Assembly (NCBI GenBank): GCA_002937495.1
Contig: PTJW01000070.1
Span: 1-5,101 of the forward strand
Source: Pseudomonadota bacterium
GTDB taxonomy: Bacteria > Pseudomonadota > Alphaproteobacteria > UBA1280 > UBA12223
Reading direction: 5' to 3'
DNA length: 5,101 bases
Shown here: positions 4,901-5,101 of the stretch, in pieces
How positions within the stretch are numbered: the stretch's first letter is position 1
How the letters are laid out: each line of letters begins with the position of its first letter
The notes under the pieces: generated by a model
Told to the model about the DNA's origin: nothing
The model's input: only the letters and a program-made list of their open reading frames with translations
Databases searched by the model: none
Program-made: the position numbers and the translations under genes

Positions 4901-5101
4901 ATGAAGAAATTAATTTCTTTAATTGCAGTGTTTGCTACATTCTTTAGTGTAAATGCCAGCGCAGATATAGAGTTGGGTTACAAATTCTTAAACATGGATA
5001 CAGAGGCGTTTTATCGTATTGGAAATGACGGCGTTAAGTCAAATTATGAATCTGACTTGCATGTAGTTGAGTTTGACTACGAGCATCCGGTGGGTAAGTT
5101 T
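4901..5101 (+). CDS. Secreted, probable outer-membrane beta-barrel protein (3' end beyond the window)
   Basis: Only the first 67 codons are present, open to the window edge. The start is clear: GAGGTGA (4891-4897) lies three bases before the ATG. The translation begins MKKLISLIAVFATFF, a textbook Sec signal peptide, and cleavage is likely after VNASA at residue 21. The mature part opens DIELGYKFLNMDTEAFYRIG and later has LHVVEFDYEHPVGKF. This alternating pattern with aromatic residues is typical of the first strands of a small outer-membrane barrel. It follows another barrel gene in the same direction but has its own promoter. I see no clear sequence match between the two N-terminal regions, so a recent tandem duplication is not indicated. 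The family cannot be named from this fragment. Confidence 0.75.
   Translation, partial: MKKLISLIAVFATFFSVNASADIELGYKFLNMDTEAFYRIGNDGVKSNYESDLHVVEFDYEHPVGKF

Overview
The window looks like chromosomal DNA from a very AT-rich Gram-negative bacterium. Two secreted proteins with amphipathic beta-barrel character imply an outer membrane. A class II CCA-adding enzyme sits next to a tiny two-helix membrane protein, an arrangement I associate with the alphaproteobacterial DUF6111-cca neighbourhood. An AT-rich alphaproteobacterium (Rickettsiales-like or similar) is therefore my best guess, held with moderate to low confidence. No transposase, CRISPR array, phage gene or other mobile element is visible.

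Bases 1-3169 form a compact plus-strand gene cluster that is probably one operon. A promoter near 69-97 precedes a short A24-type prepilin peptidase (142-735), a small membrane protein (746-1009), a CCA tRNA nucleotidyltransferase (1010-2182) and a GT-A/family-2-like glycosyltransferase (2231-3115). The cluster closes with a rho-independent terminator at 3138-3169. Gaps of 10, 0 and 48 bases suggest cotranscription. The genes combine pilin processing, tRNA 3'-end maintenance and possible surface glycan synthesis, so the grouping does not describe one obvious pathway.

Bases 3285-3580 hold a minus-strand tRNA operon. It has phased A-tracts, a near-consensus sigma70 promoter, tRNA-Val(TAC), five bases, tRNA-Asp(GTC) and a strong terminator. 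Both tRNAs encode their CCA end, so the neighbouring CCA enzyme would act on them mainly in repair.

Bases 3700-5101 hold two tandem plus-strand genes for exported, probably outer-membrane beta-barrel proteins. Each has its own promoter and a strong ribosome binding site, and a terminator hairpin separates them. The second is cut by the window edge. The first is much less AT-rich than the operon at 142-3115, which suggests high expression or a different origin.

The most interesting non-coding signals are four. A 17-base element occurs at 93-109 and 3729-3745 (16/17 identical) and overlaps the predicted -10 regions of two transcription units; it resembles a Fur-type 7-1-7 operator. The leader of the first barrel gene can form a terminator-like hairpin with a competing stem. 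Helically phased A-tracts lie just upstream of the tRNA promoter. A 10-bp perfect inverted repeat lies in the gap between the converging operons. I see no clear evidence of a wholly new multi-gene system.
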